A DNA stretch of 64,000 nucleotides from RGIG4079 sp045646905 (GTDB lineage Bacteria; Bacteroidota; Bacteroidia; Bacteroidales; Muribaculaceae): contig JAZRLP010000026.1 of the NCBI GenBank assembly GCA_045646905.1, positions 186,001 through 250,000 of the forward strand, in the 5' to 3' direction. The notes under the pieces were generated by a model. It had not been told where the DNA came from and did no database searches. It worked only from the letters and a program-made list of their open reading frames with translations. Each line of letters starts with the position of its first letter. Positions within the stretch are counted from its first letter, which is position 1. The position numbers were made by a program, and so were the translations under genes. Below, in pieces: positions 45,176-54,520 of the stretch.

Positions 45176-47428
45176 ATGAAAAGACATTTTATATTATTCA
45201 TTGTATTCATTTTTAGTTGTGCATATCATTCAATTGCACAAAACAATTCTCGCAATATATCTGACAAATATATTAGTACTATTTCAGATAATGCTCAATT
45301 TATTGCCGATGATGGCGACATACACACAGCCTTAACAATATTAACTGAGCTAAACACAAACCCACAATACTCCGGCAATAAGCAAATAGAAGCAGTAATG
45401 CGATATATTCTAAACAAATATAAGAAGTATGAATTTCTGCCAATTACCAAAATTTATGACACCAGTAATCGCACGATATTTTCATCTATCGACAATGACG
45501 GCAATTTAATTTATTCTGCTACAAATTCCGAGATTCTCATATACGACATTAAACAGGGGTGTTATCTTTCACCCATTAATATAAGAGATAACATCTTTGT
45601 GGAGTATGAATTATCGTTTGATGGAAACTTTATATTGGCAAGTCAAGACAATGATTGTTTGCTAATCAACCTTAACGACAAATCGATATTGACAAAGTTT
45701 GAGGCAAAAAAAATAGACGACTTGATAAAAGATCGTTATTCCCACCTTATATCTTATGCAACAATAAGCAATGACAATAAAATCGTAGCAACTCTTTCTG
45801 ACCGATATTTATGCCTTTGGGATAGTTCAACAGGAAAAATAATTCATTTCATTGATACTCAAATCTCAAACTCTAATATATCGGCAAAGTTTAGTAACAA
45901 CAACTCAAAACTTGTTATTTTTGGCAACAAAACAGCGTTATTAATCGACACCAATACAGGTGAAATCATCCAAACGATTAACACAGAGTACAAAATTAAC
46001 ACAGCTCTACTAAGTCTAGATGGGACTATTTTAATAATTTCATCAAACAATAAGATTATGACATATAAATGTAATACTGGTCAGATGATAAATTGTTTTG
46101 ATTTTGGATTTACAGCCATTGATGCTTATTGTATCGACGAGCACCTCACTGCCTTAATTGGTAATGACAATAACATTTACACCATTTCAAATATCTTGAA
46201 TTACCCTTATGTTTCTACAATCACAAGTAAAACACCTATTACTAATAATAGCATCAGCATAGAATCTTTCAGTAAAAATGGTAAATACATTGTAAGCGAC
46301 ATATATACGCAAGACAATGATAAATATATGCAAGTGTGGGAATATCAAGACTCCACACCTCCTACATTTCAATACATAGACACCAATTCAAAGCACTTCA
46401 TTGATAAAATGGAATATAATAATGATGGCTCTATGATATTGGCATTTTTCAAACCCAAATTAAACTTTAATAATGCATATCCTTCCGATCAATTTCACCA
46501 AATAATCAACCAATACAACCACGAGTGTAAAGACATACACATTTACGACACAAAAACATTTGCACAAATATCATCCCTTATAGGGCACTCCAACAAAATA
46601 ACCTCTGCTACATTCTTTAATGACAACAACCAAATTGCAAGCGGTTCATTAGATAGCACGATACGCATATGGGATACAAAAACACAAAAATGCACACAAA
46701 CAATAAAACCTCATATTGGTGAAATAATAGATTTGGCAGTCAATCCTAAAAATAACCAAATAACAGCAATCACAGCAGAGAAAAAGCTCTCAATTATTGG
46801 CGTAGACGGCACTTTGTATGGTGTCATACCAACTGATTCAGCTACACAAATAGCATATTCTCCCAATGGGAAACGAATCTATACTTCAGAAAACAACAAA
46901 ATTGCCATTAGAAATGCCCAAAATGGAAAATTTATAAAATACGCATTAGAAGCTTCGACATTTTGGGATATCAATCTCAGTAAAAATGGGCTATATGCCG
47001 TAACTACTAATAGACATAATACCTTGTTGCCCCACACCCCATATCAATACACCATCGAAATATGGGATCTTGACTCTGAGAAATTAGTTAACACAATTTG
47101 CCTCAATTCGAGCAATTATTGCCCATACATTGAAATATGCGAAAAAGAAAAAACTTTAATTGTATCACACCACAAAGATGGTGGCATTAGGGGTAAAAAT
47201 ATATTAGTGTATGACATTGCAAGTGGACAAATCCTCAACAAAACATGCATAAAAGATTTTTCGGTCAATGCCACTATGTCGCCCGATGGAGAAACAATTG
47301 TTATTGGAGCCTCTAATTTTTGTATATGGGACTATTCATCACCACAAACAATACTCAATAAATGTCAAGAAATCATCGGAAATCATAAATTATCAGCGAA
47401 AGAACGAAAGAAATATAATCTGGATTAA
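45176..47428 (+). CDS. Exported WD40-repeat (beta-propeller) protein
   Basis: This 750-residue protein carries a signal peptide (MKRHFILFIVFIFSCAYHSIAQ). A short helical region (about 30-80) precedes one or two beta-propellers. The clearest repeat (LIGHSNKITSATFFNDN, then GSLDSTIRIWD, near 465-505) has the GH and WD dipeptides of WD40, and others include LSDRYLCLWDSSTG and ISNDNKIVATL. Such propellers are interaction platforms; no enzymatic motif is seen. No type IX sorting domain is visible at the C-terminus (KERKKYNLD). The coding strand is rich in A and C, unlike its G- and T-richer plus-strand neighbours. It has its own promoter and terminator. Function unknown. Confidence 0.8.
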   Translation: MKRHFILFIVFIFSCAYHSIAQNNSRNISDKYISTISDNAQFIADDGDIHTALTILTELNTNPQYSGNKQIEAVMRYILNKYKKYEFLPITKIYDTSNRTIFSSIDNDGNLIYSATNSEILIYDIKQGCYLSPINIRDNIFVEYELSFDGNFILASQDNDCLLINLNDKSILTKFEAKKIDDLIKDRYSHLISYATISNDNKIVATLSDRYLCLWDSSTGKIIHFIDTQISNSNISAKFSNNNSKLVIFGNKTALLIDTNTGEIIQTINTEYKINTALLSLDGTILIISSNNKIMTYKCNTGQMINCFDFGFTAIDAYCIDEHLTALIGNDNNIYTISNILNYPYVSTITSKTPITNNSISIESFSKNGKYIVSDIYTQDNDKYMQVWEYQDSTPPTFQYIDTNSKHFIDKMEYNNDGSMILAFFKPKLNFNNAYPSDQFHQIINQYNHECKDIHIYDTKTFAQISSLIGHSNKITSATFFNDNNQIASGSLDSTIRIWDTKTQKCTQTIKPHIGEIIDLAVNPKNNQITAITAEKKLSIIGVDGTLYGVIPTDSATQIAYSPNGKRIYTSENNKIAIRNAQNGKFIKYALEASTFWDINLSKNGLYAVTTNRHNTLLPHTPYQYTIEIWDLDSEKLVNTICLNSSNYCPYIEICEKEKTLIVSHHKDGGIRGKNILVYDIASGQILNKTCIKDFSVNATMSPDGETIVIGASNFCIWDYSSPQTILNKCQEIIGNHKLSAKERKKYNLD

Positions 47429-47438
47429 TGAAAAATAG

Positions 47439-47466
47439 AATGGCTACCAATTTGGTAGCCATTTTT
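47439..47466. terminator. Bidirectional terminator
   Basis: AATGGCTACC and GGTAGCCATT form a perfect 10-bp stem around a 5-base loop, followed by T3. It lies between the WD40 gene and convergent fabI. A near-identical hairpin occurs at 60796-60822. Confidence 0.8.
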
Positions 47467-47489
47467 GCGTTATCTATCTTGTGGAGATA

Positions 47490-48350
47490 CTATCCTCCAT
47501 ATTGAATTTTGCCATTCTCATCCATATAATCTTCTAACCCTCTTTCATAGGCAGTCATAGCGCGAAGGCTCATGCCCATGCTTGAGAAACCTCCATCGTG
47601 GAATAGATTCTGCATAGTAACCTTTTTGGTGAGGTCAGAGAACATAACGATACAATAATCGGCACATTCATCGCCCGATGCATTTCCAAGGGGAGACATG
47701 CGATTGGCAAAGTCATAAAGTTTGTCCATGTCTTTTATGCCCGAACCGGCAGTGGTCATTGTAGGTGATTGAGATATTGTATTTACACGCACATTGCTTT
47801 CTCGGCCATATATGTAACCAAAACTACGAGCTATAGACTCCAATAAAGATTTGGCATCGGCCATATCGTTGTATCCAAAGAATGTGCGTTGTGCCGCTAC
47901 ATAACTCAATGCTAAAATGCTTCCATACTCGTTGATTGCATCAAGTTTCTTTGCCGCTTGAATCATTTTGTGAAATGAAATAGCCGATATATCAAGAGTT
48001 TTGCCAAGCATATCGTAGTCAAGGTCGTCGTATGGGCGTTTCTTGCGCACATTGGGCGACATTCCTATTGAGTGCAACACAAAGTCAACTTTTCCTCCGA
48101 GTACCTCCATGGATCTTTTAAATACCATTTCAAGGTCTTCAACGCTTGTTGCGTCGGCTGGAATTATTTCGGCATTTAATTCTTCACCCAATTGATTAAT
48201 TTGCCCCATTCTAATTGCCATGGGGGTGTTGCTTAATGTAATGGTTGCCCCTTCTTCAACGGCTCTTACAGCAACTTTCCAAGCAATACTTTTCTCGTCT
48301 AAAGCACCAAAGATGATGCCTCGTTTTCCTTTTAATAAATTATAACTCAT
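47490..48350 (-). CDS. fabI: Enoyl-ACP reductase (NADH), FabI
   Basis: This 286-residue cytosolic enzyme reduces trans-2-enoyl-ACP in the last step of each fatty acid elongation cycle. The start is at ATG 48350 (MSYNLLKGKRGIIFGAL); the longer ORF adds an unsupported extension. Features are the nucleotide-binding GALDEKSIAWKVA, a central IGMSPNVRKKRPYDDLD, the catalytic Tyr-x6-Lys in YNDMADAK, and SQSPTMTTAGSGIKD. It is a single gene, divergent from the GHL10 gene. Confidence 0.95.
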   Translation of the reverse strand: MSYNLLKGKRGIIFGALDEKSIAWKVAVRAVEEGATITLSNTPMAIRMGQINQLGEELNAEIIPADATSVEDLEMVFKRSMEVLGGKVDFVLHSIGMSPNVRKKRPYDDLDYDMLGKTLDISAISFHKMIQAAKKLDAINEYGSILALSYVAAQRTFFGYNDMADAKSLLESIARSFGYIYGRESNVRVNTISQSPTMTTAGSGIKDMDKLYDFANRMSPLGNASGDECADYCIVMFSDLTKKVTMQNLFHDGGFSSMGMSLRAMTAYERGLEDYMDENGKIQYGG

Positions 48351-48374
48351 AATTATTAAGTTTGATTTCGACAG

Positions 48375-48382
48375 CAAAGATA
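48375..48382 (-). promoter_or_regulatory. -7 promoter element of fabI
   Basis: CAAAGATA reads TATCTTTG on the minus strand, an exact match 24 bases before ATG 48350. No -33 TTG is found at the expected distance. Confidence 0.5.
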
Positions 48383-48523
48383 CGAATTATTTTTGGTAAA
48401 TAATCATATATTTGTCCTATTTGCGATAAAAAATGGTCTAAAAGTTGGTCAAGTTGATGGTGTTGTACTATAAGCGATTTAAACTTTACATGAAGAGATG
48501 TTTCTAATAAGAGAAATAATTGT

Positions 48524-48531
48524 TATCTTCG
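48524..48531 (+). promoter_or_regulatory. -7 promoter element of the GHL10 gene (one mismatch)
   Basis: TATCTTCG differs from TAnnTTTG at one base, about 47 bases upstream of ATG 48578. TTTC at 48501-48504 lies 19 bases before it and may be a weak -33 box. Confidence 0.35.
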
Positions 48532-48577
48532 CATAATAAAACATAGAATTAAATTATTAACAATTATACTTACTAAA

Positions 48578-50071
48578 ATGAAGAAAGTTTTATTAGCAAT
48601 TTTATCGGTTGCATTTATTGCAGGAGCAATGAATGCAGCTAATCCCAAATGGGAATTTCGTGGTGCTTGGATGCACACAATTAATCAAGGACAGTATGCC
48701 AAGCAAACAACTGAAGAAAACAAGGCATATTTGCGTAACCAACTTGATATTTTGCAAAAAGCAGGTTGTAATGCAGTAATTTGGCAAGTGCGTCCATCGG
48801 CCGATGCTCTTTATTTTTCAAACTATGAACCTTGGAGCCGTTTCCTATCGGGTAAAGCTGGTGTTGCACCAATCCCAATGTGGGATCCTTTGCAATTTAT
48901 GATTGACGAGTGTCATGCTCGTGGTATGGAACTCCATGCATGGTTAAATCCTTATCGTGTGACAACTTCAGAACGCGAAGAACTTCCATTTAATCACATT
49001 TTCTACCAACATCCCGAAAGATTTGTAAGATATGGTTCTCAACTATATTTCGATCCAGGTTGGCCCGAAAACATTGATTTTATTTCTAAAGTAGTAAACG
49101 ATATTGTTTCTCGCTACGATGTAGATGCAATCCACATGGATGACTATTTCTATCCATATCCTATTACTGGCGTAGATTTCCCCGATGATAATTCATATGC
49201 TGCTTATGGAAAAGGAATGGATCGCGGTGATTGGCGTCGTCAAAATTGTGATAAACTCATTGAAGCTCTCCACAACACAATTATTGCTGCTAAACCTTGG
49301 GTGCGTTTAGGTATTAGCCCATTTGGTATTTGGCGTAATAAGAAATCTGACCCTCGTGGTAGTGATACAAATGGTCTTCAAAACTACGATGCGCTTTTTG
49401 CAGATGTTCTTTTGTGGACTGAAAAAGGTTGGGTTGACTATATGATGCCTCAGTTATATTGGGAGCGTGAGCACAAACTTGCTTCACATGATATCTTAAA
49501 TAAATGGTGGGCCGAAAACAATAATGGTCGTCATATGTATATTGGTCAATCGGTTAATCGCACAATGGATCGCACCGACCTTGCACCATCAACCGAAGCG
49601 ACTCAATTGCGTTCAAAAATTGAAATGTCGCGCGCATTCCCTGGTGGCATTCATGGTAACTGCTGGTGGCCTGGATATTCGGTTACACACAATTATAAAG
49701 GTGTTGCTGACTCACTTGCTAATGACTTGCAATCAACAATTGCACTTGTACCAAGCTACACTTGGATAAGCGATGTTAAGCCAGAAGCTGTTTCAGGTTT
49801 GAAGTGTAAAAACGATAAATTGTCATGGAATGCACCTGCTGTAGAAGGTAAAACTACCGATGTTGTTAAATGGGTTGTATATCAACTTAACGCAAATGAT
49901 GTAGCGGGTATTGAAAATGCTGAAAATATTGTTGCTGTTGTAAATACAAATGAATGTGCATTACCCGATGATGTCGAAGGTGATTGCTATTATGTAGTTA
50001 CTGCTTTAAATCGTGCAAACAATGAATCTCCAGCATGCAAACCTATAAAGGTGAAAGCTGCAAAGAAATAA
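48578..50071 (+). CDS. Exported glycosyl hydrolase-like 10 (GHL10/DUF187) family protein
   Basis: This 497-residue protein starts with a signal peptide (MKKVLLAILSVAFIAGAMNA) and a GHL10-type barrel: KWEFRGAWMHTINQGQY, NAVIWQVRPSADALYFSNYEPWS, MELHAWLNPYRV, YDVDAIHMDDYFYP and RLGISPFGIWRN. The Asp pair in HMDDYF is the likely catalytic neighbourhood. The C-terminal part (about 405-497) looks like a fibronectin III-type domain. Relatives are predicted to act on peptidoglycan or other glycans, and a few have shown peptidoglycan glycosidase activity. It is exported and probably periplasmic or surface-associated. Confidence 0.85.
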   Translation: MKKVLLAILSVAFIAGAMNAANPKWEFRGAWMHTINQGQYAKQTTEENKAYLRNQLDILQKAGCNAVIWQVRPSADALYFSNYEPWSRFLSGKAGVAPIPMWDPLQFMIDECHARGMELHAWLNPYRVTTSEREELPFNHIFYQHPERFVRYGSQLYFDPGWPENIDFISKVVNDIVSRYDVDAIHMDDYFYPYPITGVDFPDDNSYAAYGKGMDRGDWRRQNCDKLIEALHNTIIAAKPWVRLGISPFGIWRNKKSDPRGSDTNGLQNYDALFADVLLWTEKGWVDYMMPQLYWEREHKLASHDILNKWWAENNNGRHMYIGQSVNRTMDRTDLAPSTEATQLRSKIEMSRAFPGGIHGNCWWPGYSVTHNYKGVADSLANDLQSTIALVPSYTWISDVKPEAVSGLKCKNDKLSWNAPAVEGKTTDVVKWVVYQLNANDVAGIENAENIVAVVNTNECALPDDVEGDCYYVVTALNRANNESPACKPIKVKAAKK

Positions 50072-50090
50072 AAATATAATTTCGCAAAAA

Positions 50091-50126
50091 AATAATGGCG
50101 ATGAGTTTTTACTCGTCGCCATTATT
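50091..50126. terminator. Bidirectional terminator
   Basis: A 16-bp stem (AATAATGGCGATGAGT with its complement, one wobble) around TTTT, with A and T runs on both sides, separates two convergent genes. Confidence 0.9.
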
Positions 50127-50130
50127 TTTG

Positions 50131-51990
50131 TTATTCTTTTTCAGAAAGTTCCAACCAACGCATTTCTTTTTCATCAAGAATATCTTTTAGTTCATTATAT
50201 CGGGCTGATTTTTCTAAAATATCGGGTATCTCTTGACCACTATTAAACAACTTGTCAAGTGATTCTTTTTCGGTAGTCAATTCCTCAATCTCAATAGCCA
50301 ATTGCTCAAACTCTTTTCTTTCCTTGAATGTCATTTTGGCTTGGCGTTCAGTTTTAGGTTTTTCGTTAGTTTTTTCTTTGGGCTTGCTTGCTTCTTTGTT
50401 TTCTTTGTCAAATTCGTTTTTCCAATTGCGATAATCACTATAATTACCTGGGAAGTCTTTAATAACACCATTCCCTTCAAAGACAAATAGATGGTCAACA
50501 ATATTGTCAAGGAAGTATCGGTCGTGAGATATGACGATTAAGCAACCTTTGAAATTACAAAGGTATTCTTCAAGAATTCCAAGAGTAACAATGTCAAGGT
50601 CATTGGTGGGCTCATCGAGTATTAAAAAGTTGGGAGAGCGCATTAATACTGCTGCAAGATGTAATCGACAGCGTTCACCTCCACTCAATGTGTGGATATA
50701 CTTTTGTTGGTCGGCAGGCGAAAATAGAAAATGGTTGAGGAATTGCATTGGCGAATAGTGTACATCTCCATTTACAACAACATCTTCGGCTATCTCGGTG
50801 ATTGCATCAATTACTTTTTTGTTTTCATTAAATTCAATGCCATCTTGACTATAATATCCAAAGCGAACGGTTTCGCCTACATTCCATTCTCCACTATCGG
50901 CCGGAATAATGCCTTGAAGCATTTTGATAAAAGTGGATTTACCAGCTCCGTTATTCCCTATAATGCCCAATTTTTCATATCGAGCAAATGTATAAGTGAA
51001 ATCATCAAGAATCAATTTATCTCCAAACTTCTTTGATATACCTTCGGCTTCAAAAATTTTTGAGCCAATATAAGACGAATTGACTTCAAGATTAACATTC
51101 CTTTCGGTTAGGTCAACCTGAGACCGTTTCTTAAGTTCATAAAATGAATCAATTCGATATTTAGCTTTTCCAGCACGAGCTTGTGGTTGGCGACTCATCC
51201 ATTCTTGTTCACGGCGCAAAGTGTTTTTCACTTTAGCAAGTTCAGCTGCCATTGCCTCTATGCGTTCCTTCCGACGACGAAGGTAGTAATCATAATTTCC
51301 GTCGTAGGTGTATATTTGCTTATTATCAATTTCGATAATTTTGTTACATACGCGATCAAGGAAATATCGGTCGTGAGTAACCATTAAAAGAGTTATTCGA
51401 GAGCGAGTGAGATAATTTTCTAACCATTCGATTATTTCTATGTCAAGATGGTTTGTTGGTTCGTCAAGAATAATCAAATCGGGGTTCTCAAGAATTAGGC
51501 GTGCTAATGCTACGCGTTTGCGTTGACCTCCACTCAAAGTGTTTATTTTGGCGGTTAAATCGGTTATTTTTAATTGAGTGAGAAGTTGTTTTAACTTGTC
51601 TTCATAGTCCCAAGCATTGGCATTGTCCATGAGGGATATTGCGCTATTTATTTCATTGGCATCCCCATTGGTCAAGGCATACTCATATTGAGCAATGATT
51701 TTAGCTGTTTGTGAGTTGTCTAAAAGACAACTATCTAAAACAGTTGCATCTGTTGAGAACTCGGGCATTTGGTCAAGTATCCCGACACGAAGATCGCTTC
51801 GGAATGTAATTTTACCATCATCGGCAGTTTCTTTACCTGAAATTATTTTCAATAATGTACTTTTGCCAGTTCCATTCTTTGCTATAATGCCTATCTTGTC
51901 GCCTTCATTTACACCAAAGGTTATTGATTCAAACAAAATGCGGTCGCCATAACTTTTTGTGAGGTCTTCTATTTGTAAGAAACTTGCCAT
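50131..51990 (-). CDS. uup: ABC-F ATPase, Uup type
   Basis: This 619-residue soluble protein has two complete ABC domains: Walker A AKNGTGKST and GNNGAGKST, signatures LSGGQRKR and LSGGERCR, Walker B LIILDEPTNHLD and FLILDEPTNDLD. The P-site tether (about 240-300, Arg-rich) links the domains. A charged C-terminal coiled coil (about 540-619) marks the Uup branch. It acts on ribosomes or DNA. Unlike the ABC-F at 6479-8095, both nucleotide sites look functional. Confidence 0.9.
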   Translation of the reverse strand: MASFLQIEDLTKSYGDRILFESITFGVNEGDKIGIIAKNGTGKSTLLKIISGKETADDGKITFRSDLRVGILDQMPEFSTDATVLDSCLLDNSQTAKIIAQYEYALTNGDANEINSAISLMDNANAWDYEDKLKQLLTQLKITDLTAKINTLSGGQRKRVALARLILENPDLIILDEPTNHLDIEIIEWLENYLTRSRITLLMVTHDRYFLDRVCNKIIEIDNKQIYTYDGNYDYYLRRRKERIEAMAAELAKVKNTLRREQEWMSRQPQARAGKAKYRIDSFYELKKRSQVDLTERNVNLEVNSSYIGSKIFEAEGISKKFGDKLILDDFTYTFARYEKLGIIGNNGAGKSTFIKMLQGIIPADSGEWNVGETVRFGYYSQDGIEFNENKKVIDAITEIAEDVVVNGDVHYSPMQFLNHFLFSPADQQKYIHTLSGGERCRLHLAAVLMRSPNFLILDEPTNDLDIVTLGILEEYLCNFKGCLIVISHDRYFLDNIVDHLFVFEGNGVIKDFPGNYSDYRNWKNEFDKENKEASKPKEKTNEKPKTERQAKMTFKERKEFEQLAIEIEELTTEKESLDKLFNSGQEIPDILEKSARYNELKDILDEKEMRWLELSEKE

Positions 51991-52009
51991 AATATCTTAA
52001 ACTTTTATG

Positions 52010-52017
52010 CAAAGGTA
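52010..52017 (-). promoter_or_regulatory. -7 promoter element of the Uup-type gene
   Basis: CAAAGGTA reads TACCTTTG on the minus strand, 19 bases before ATG 51990. No -33 box is visible. Confidence 0.4.
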
Positions 52018-52038
52018 AGAATTTTAATATTTTAGTGA

Positions 52039-52079
52039 AAGAAATAGACAACCAATGATTAATTGATTGTCTATTTCTT
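52039..52079 (-). terminator. Terminator of the GT5-DUF4270 operon
   Basis: A perfect 13-bp stem (AAGAAATAGACAA with its complement) around a 15-base loop lies 23 bases after the DUF4270 stop. Confidence 0.7.
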
Positions 52080-52102
52080 GTATCTAATAATTTGAATAAC
52101 AA

Positions 52103-53470
52103 TTAGAAAATTATAGTCTGCGTGCTATATGTAAACTTAATTGTAGCCTTGTCTAAATGTAGTTTTGCCATAACTGGCGTTTCTACATATGGTACGATAT
52201 CTTTAATATATATAGTCCCTGATGTTGATATTGTTTCGCTATTAACGCTTACTGGAACAATGACAAATTCTTCATCTTCGGGAGTGATATTTTCTTTTTT
52301 CGACATGTTTATAATATATGACCTCATGTCAGAGAACTTGTAACATCCGGTTTCATTATTATATACAGCATAAAAAGATGATTCGTTGTCGGTAACCTCG
52401 CTATTTGCAAAGAAATCATTAAGTTTTGATTTTTGAATCAATAGCACATATGGTGGAGGTGTAATGTTGTATTTATTCTTAATTTTTGACACTGGAATCT
52501 CAAATGTTAGAGAGTTAATAACAGCCAAATTACCACTATTAACCTTATATGCTTCAACGATTTCTTTTGTAGGGAAATTGATTGCTACATTAGTTCCAGT
52601 TGGCGCAACAAGTATATTATCTCCATTTTGAATCATTGTTTTAAGATCGTCTGAGATATTGTATATAATATTGTTGTTTGTGATGATTTCGGGAGTGACA
52701 GCAAAGTAGTTACCCACTTTAAGATATGTAGAGTCTTTGCCAGTATCTTCCATTTTTACAGTTCGGTGGTAATATAATTTCACTTGTGAGTTGGAAATTT
52801 TCATAATTCTACCACTACCAAACGAGTTGGCAATATATATGCCGGGGAAAAATTGAGCAAATTGAGTTGGATCAGAATAAATTTCGGGCGATTCTTTATA
52901 TTTATTGAAAAATTCGCGACCTAAATCAATAGGTAAATCAATAGTGATAGTTCTAAAAGGCAATTTTTTGAGTGAATCGCTCGCAGCTAACGCATTAGCC
53001 GAATATGTGGTTGAGCCTAAAAGGTCTAATTCTGAATAATATCCTTTAGGGTCAAAGTTGCTATAAATAGGAGAGGGTAACTGTTTGTTTAGTCTATAAA
53101 CTTTTAGTCCCATAGGAGCTATAGAGTCACCAATATATCCACCATTAGGTATTTGAAGAAGTAATTTTATTGAGTCAATGTTGCTGGCATTAATATTTGT
53201 CGTGTCAAATTTGTCGGCAGGCATAAATTGGGTTACTACATCCGATGTTAAGTAACCAAATCCTTGTGCATTAATCTTGCCAAGTAATTGAGTTAGTGTG
53301 CGTGATTGTATTTTTTCACTATAAATGGTGCTACCATCGACAGTGAAAGAAGAGTCAACAATAATCTCTACTTCTTCTTGTGTTATCGATGTTCCTATAG
53401 AAGAACTATCTTCGCAACTAAATAAAGCAATAGCAGCAATTAAAACGAAGATTTTCGATACGATTTTCAT
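52103..53470 (-). CDS. DUF4270 family lipoprotein
   Basis: This 455-residue protein starts with a lipoprotein signal (MKIVSKIFVLIAAIALFSC, lipobox Cys at 19). The body is beta-rich with DUF4270-like features, such as an early LTQLLGKINAQGFGYLTSDVVTQF and later IDSIKLLLQIPNGGYIGDS. In Bacteroidales DUF4270 genes stand next to the stand-alone GT5 gene, as here (30 bases after it). Function is unknown; a surface-glycan or export role has been suggested only by association. Confidence 0.8.
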   Translation of the reverse strand: MKIVSKIFVLIAAIALFSCEDSSSIGTSITQEEVEIIVDSSFTVDGSTIYSEKIQSRTLTQLLGKINAQGFGYLTSDVVTQFMPADKFDTTNINASNIDSIKLLLQIPNGGYIGDSIAPMGLKVYRLNKQLPSPIYSNFDPKGYYSELDLLGSTTYSANALAASDSLKKLPFRTITIDLPIDLGREFFNKYKESPEIYSDPTQFAQFFPGIYIANSFGSGRIMKISNSQVKLYYHRTVKMEDTGKDSTYLKVGNYFAVTPEIITNNNIIYNISDDLKTMIQNGDNILVAPTGTNVAINFPTKEIVEAYKVNSGNLAVINSLTFEIPVSKIKNKYNITPPPYVLLIQKSKLNDFFANSEVTDNESSFYAVYNNETGCYKFSDMRSYIINMSKKENITPEDEEFVIVPVSVNSETISTSGTIYIKDIVPYVETPVMAKLHLDKATIKFTYSTQTIIF

Positions 53471-53500
53471 ATTAAAAAGGTATTATTTAATTAAGTCTCC

Positions 53501-54301
53501 TTAAAGAGATTTGTAGAATTCGGCATAAGCATCAATATAACTTTCTTCTCCAGGATATTCCATAAATGGTTTTCCTAAAGATTTAGCATATTCAACTAGT
53601 TCGGGGTTAACCGATTGAGATGCTTGGATTACGCCATCAGAGTATTTGATAGCTAATTTGTTTAATGTAAGGTAGTCAACAGGGTTTTTAATCAGCTCAA
53701 GATCTTCTTCTGCAAAACCATCCATTTTCATTTTCTCAAAGAAACGCTCATTTAGAGTGCCTTCAAAGTTTTCATCAAACAATGCATAAACAACTCTAGC
53801 ATTGCTAAATGATGGATCTTCTTGATAATATTTCTTGATATAGATAGGTGCTAAAGCCGAAATCCATCCCGAACAATGAACAATTGAAGGAACCCAACGC
53901 AATTTTTTCACAGTTTCAACAACGCCTCTAACATAGAACATGATGCGTTCATCGTTCTCTTCGGGATATTGTCGTGTTTCAAGGTCGGTTGCAACATGGT
54001 GTTGGAAATAGTCTTCATTGTCAATGAAATAAATCTGCATACGAGCAGGTTGCAATGTTGCAACTTTGATAATTAGAGGATGATCAGTATCGTCAATAAT
54101 TAAGTTCATCCCTGAAAGTCGTATTACTTCGTGAAGTTGATTTCTGCGTTCATTTATACAACCATATTTTGGCATAAATGTGCGCACTTCAAACCCTTTT
54201 TCTTGAATGCCATGTGGAATATTTTTCCCGAGTTCCGACATCGGAGTTGAGGGTAGATAGGGGGTTATTTCTTCCGAAATATATAAAACTTTATTATCCA
54301 T
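53501..54301 (-). CDS. Stand-alone N-terminal GT5 domain (glycogen/starch synthase-like)
   Basis: This protein has 266 residues. It matches only the first Rossmann domain of glycogen synthase: KVLYISEEITPYLPSTPMSELGKNIP, DNEDYFQHHVATD and SIVHCSGWISALAPIYIKK. Full GT5 enzymes are about 470 residues and have a second domain for the nucleotide sugar, which is absent here and not found downstream. The Lys-x-Gly-Gly motif of active GT5 enzymes appears as MSELGKN. The short form is a conserved Bacteroidales protein annotated as glycogen synthase, so a regulatory or binding role is as likely as catalysis. Confidence 0.8.
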   Translation of the reverse strand: MDNKVLYISEEITPYLPSTPMSELGKNIPHGIQEKGFEVRTFMPKYGCINERRNQLHEVIRLSGMNLIIDDTDHPLIIKVATLQPARMQIYFIDNEDYFQHHVATDLETRQYPEENDERIMFYVRGVVETVKKLRWVPSIVHCSGWISALAPIYIKKYYQEDPSFSNARVVYALFDENFEGTLNERFFEKMKMDGFAEEDLELIKNPVDYLTLNKLAIKYSDGVIQASQSVNPELVEYAKSLGKPFMEYPGEESYIDAYAEFYKSL

Positions 54302-54342
54302 AAATTTGAGTTATGTCTTTGACTTGAATTATTTTTATTTTG

Positions 54343-54350
54343 CAAAGATA
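54343..54350 (-). promoter_or_regulatory. -7 promoter element of the GT5-DUF4270 operon
   Basis: CAAAGATA reads TATCTTTG on the minus strand, 41 bases before ATG 54301. No -33 TTG at the usual distance. Confidence 0.45.
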
Positions 54351-54486
54351 GCACTTTTTTTTGGAATAAATGGGATTATGGCCTTTACAACTGCTATTTA
54401 TTATTAATAATTTACTTTCTTCCGCTAATTTAGATAATGAATACTAAAAATTGCGCCGAATTCTTTTTTTTGCCACATCGTTGTGC

Positions 54487-54494
54487 TAACTTTG
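54487..54494 (+). promoter_or_regulatory. -7 promoter element of the dsbD operon
   Basis: TAACTTTG is an exact -7 match 26 bases before ATG 54521. It lies inside the longer ORF, which supports ATG 54521 over the upstream start at 54437. Confidence 0.5.
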
Positions 54495-54520
54495 CAGTGA
54501 AATTTGTACAGAATACTGTT

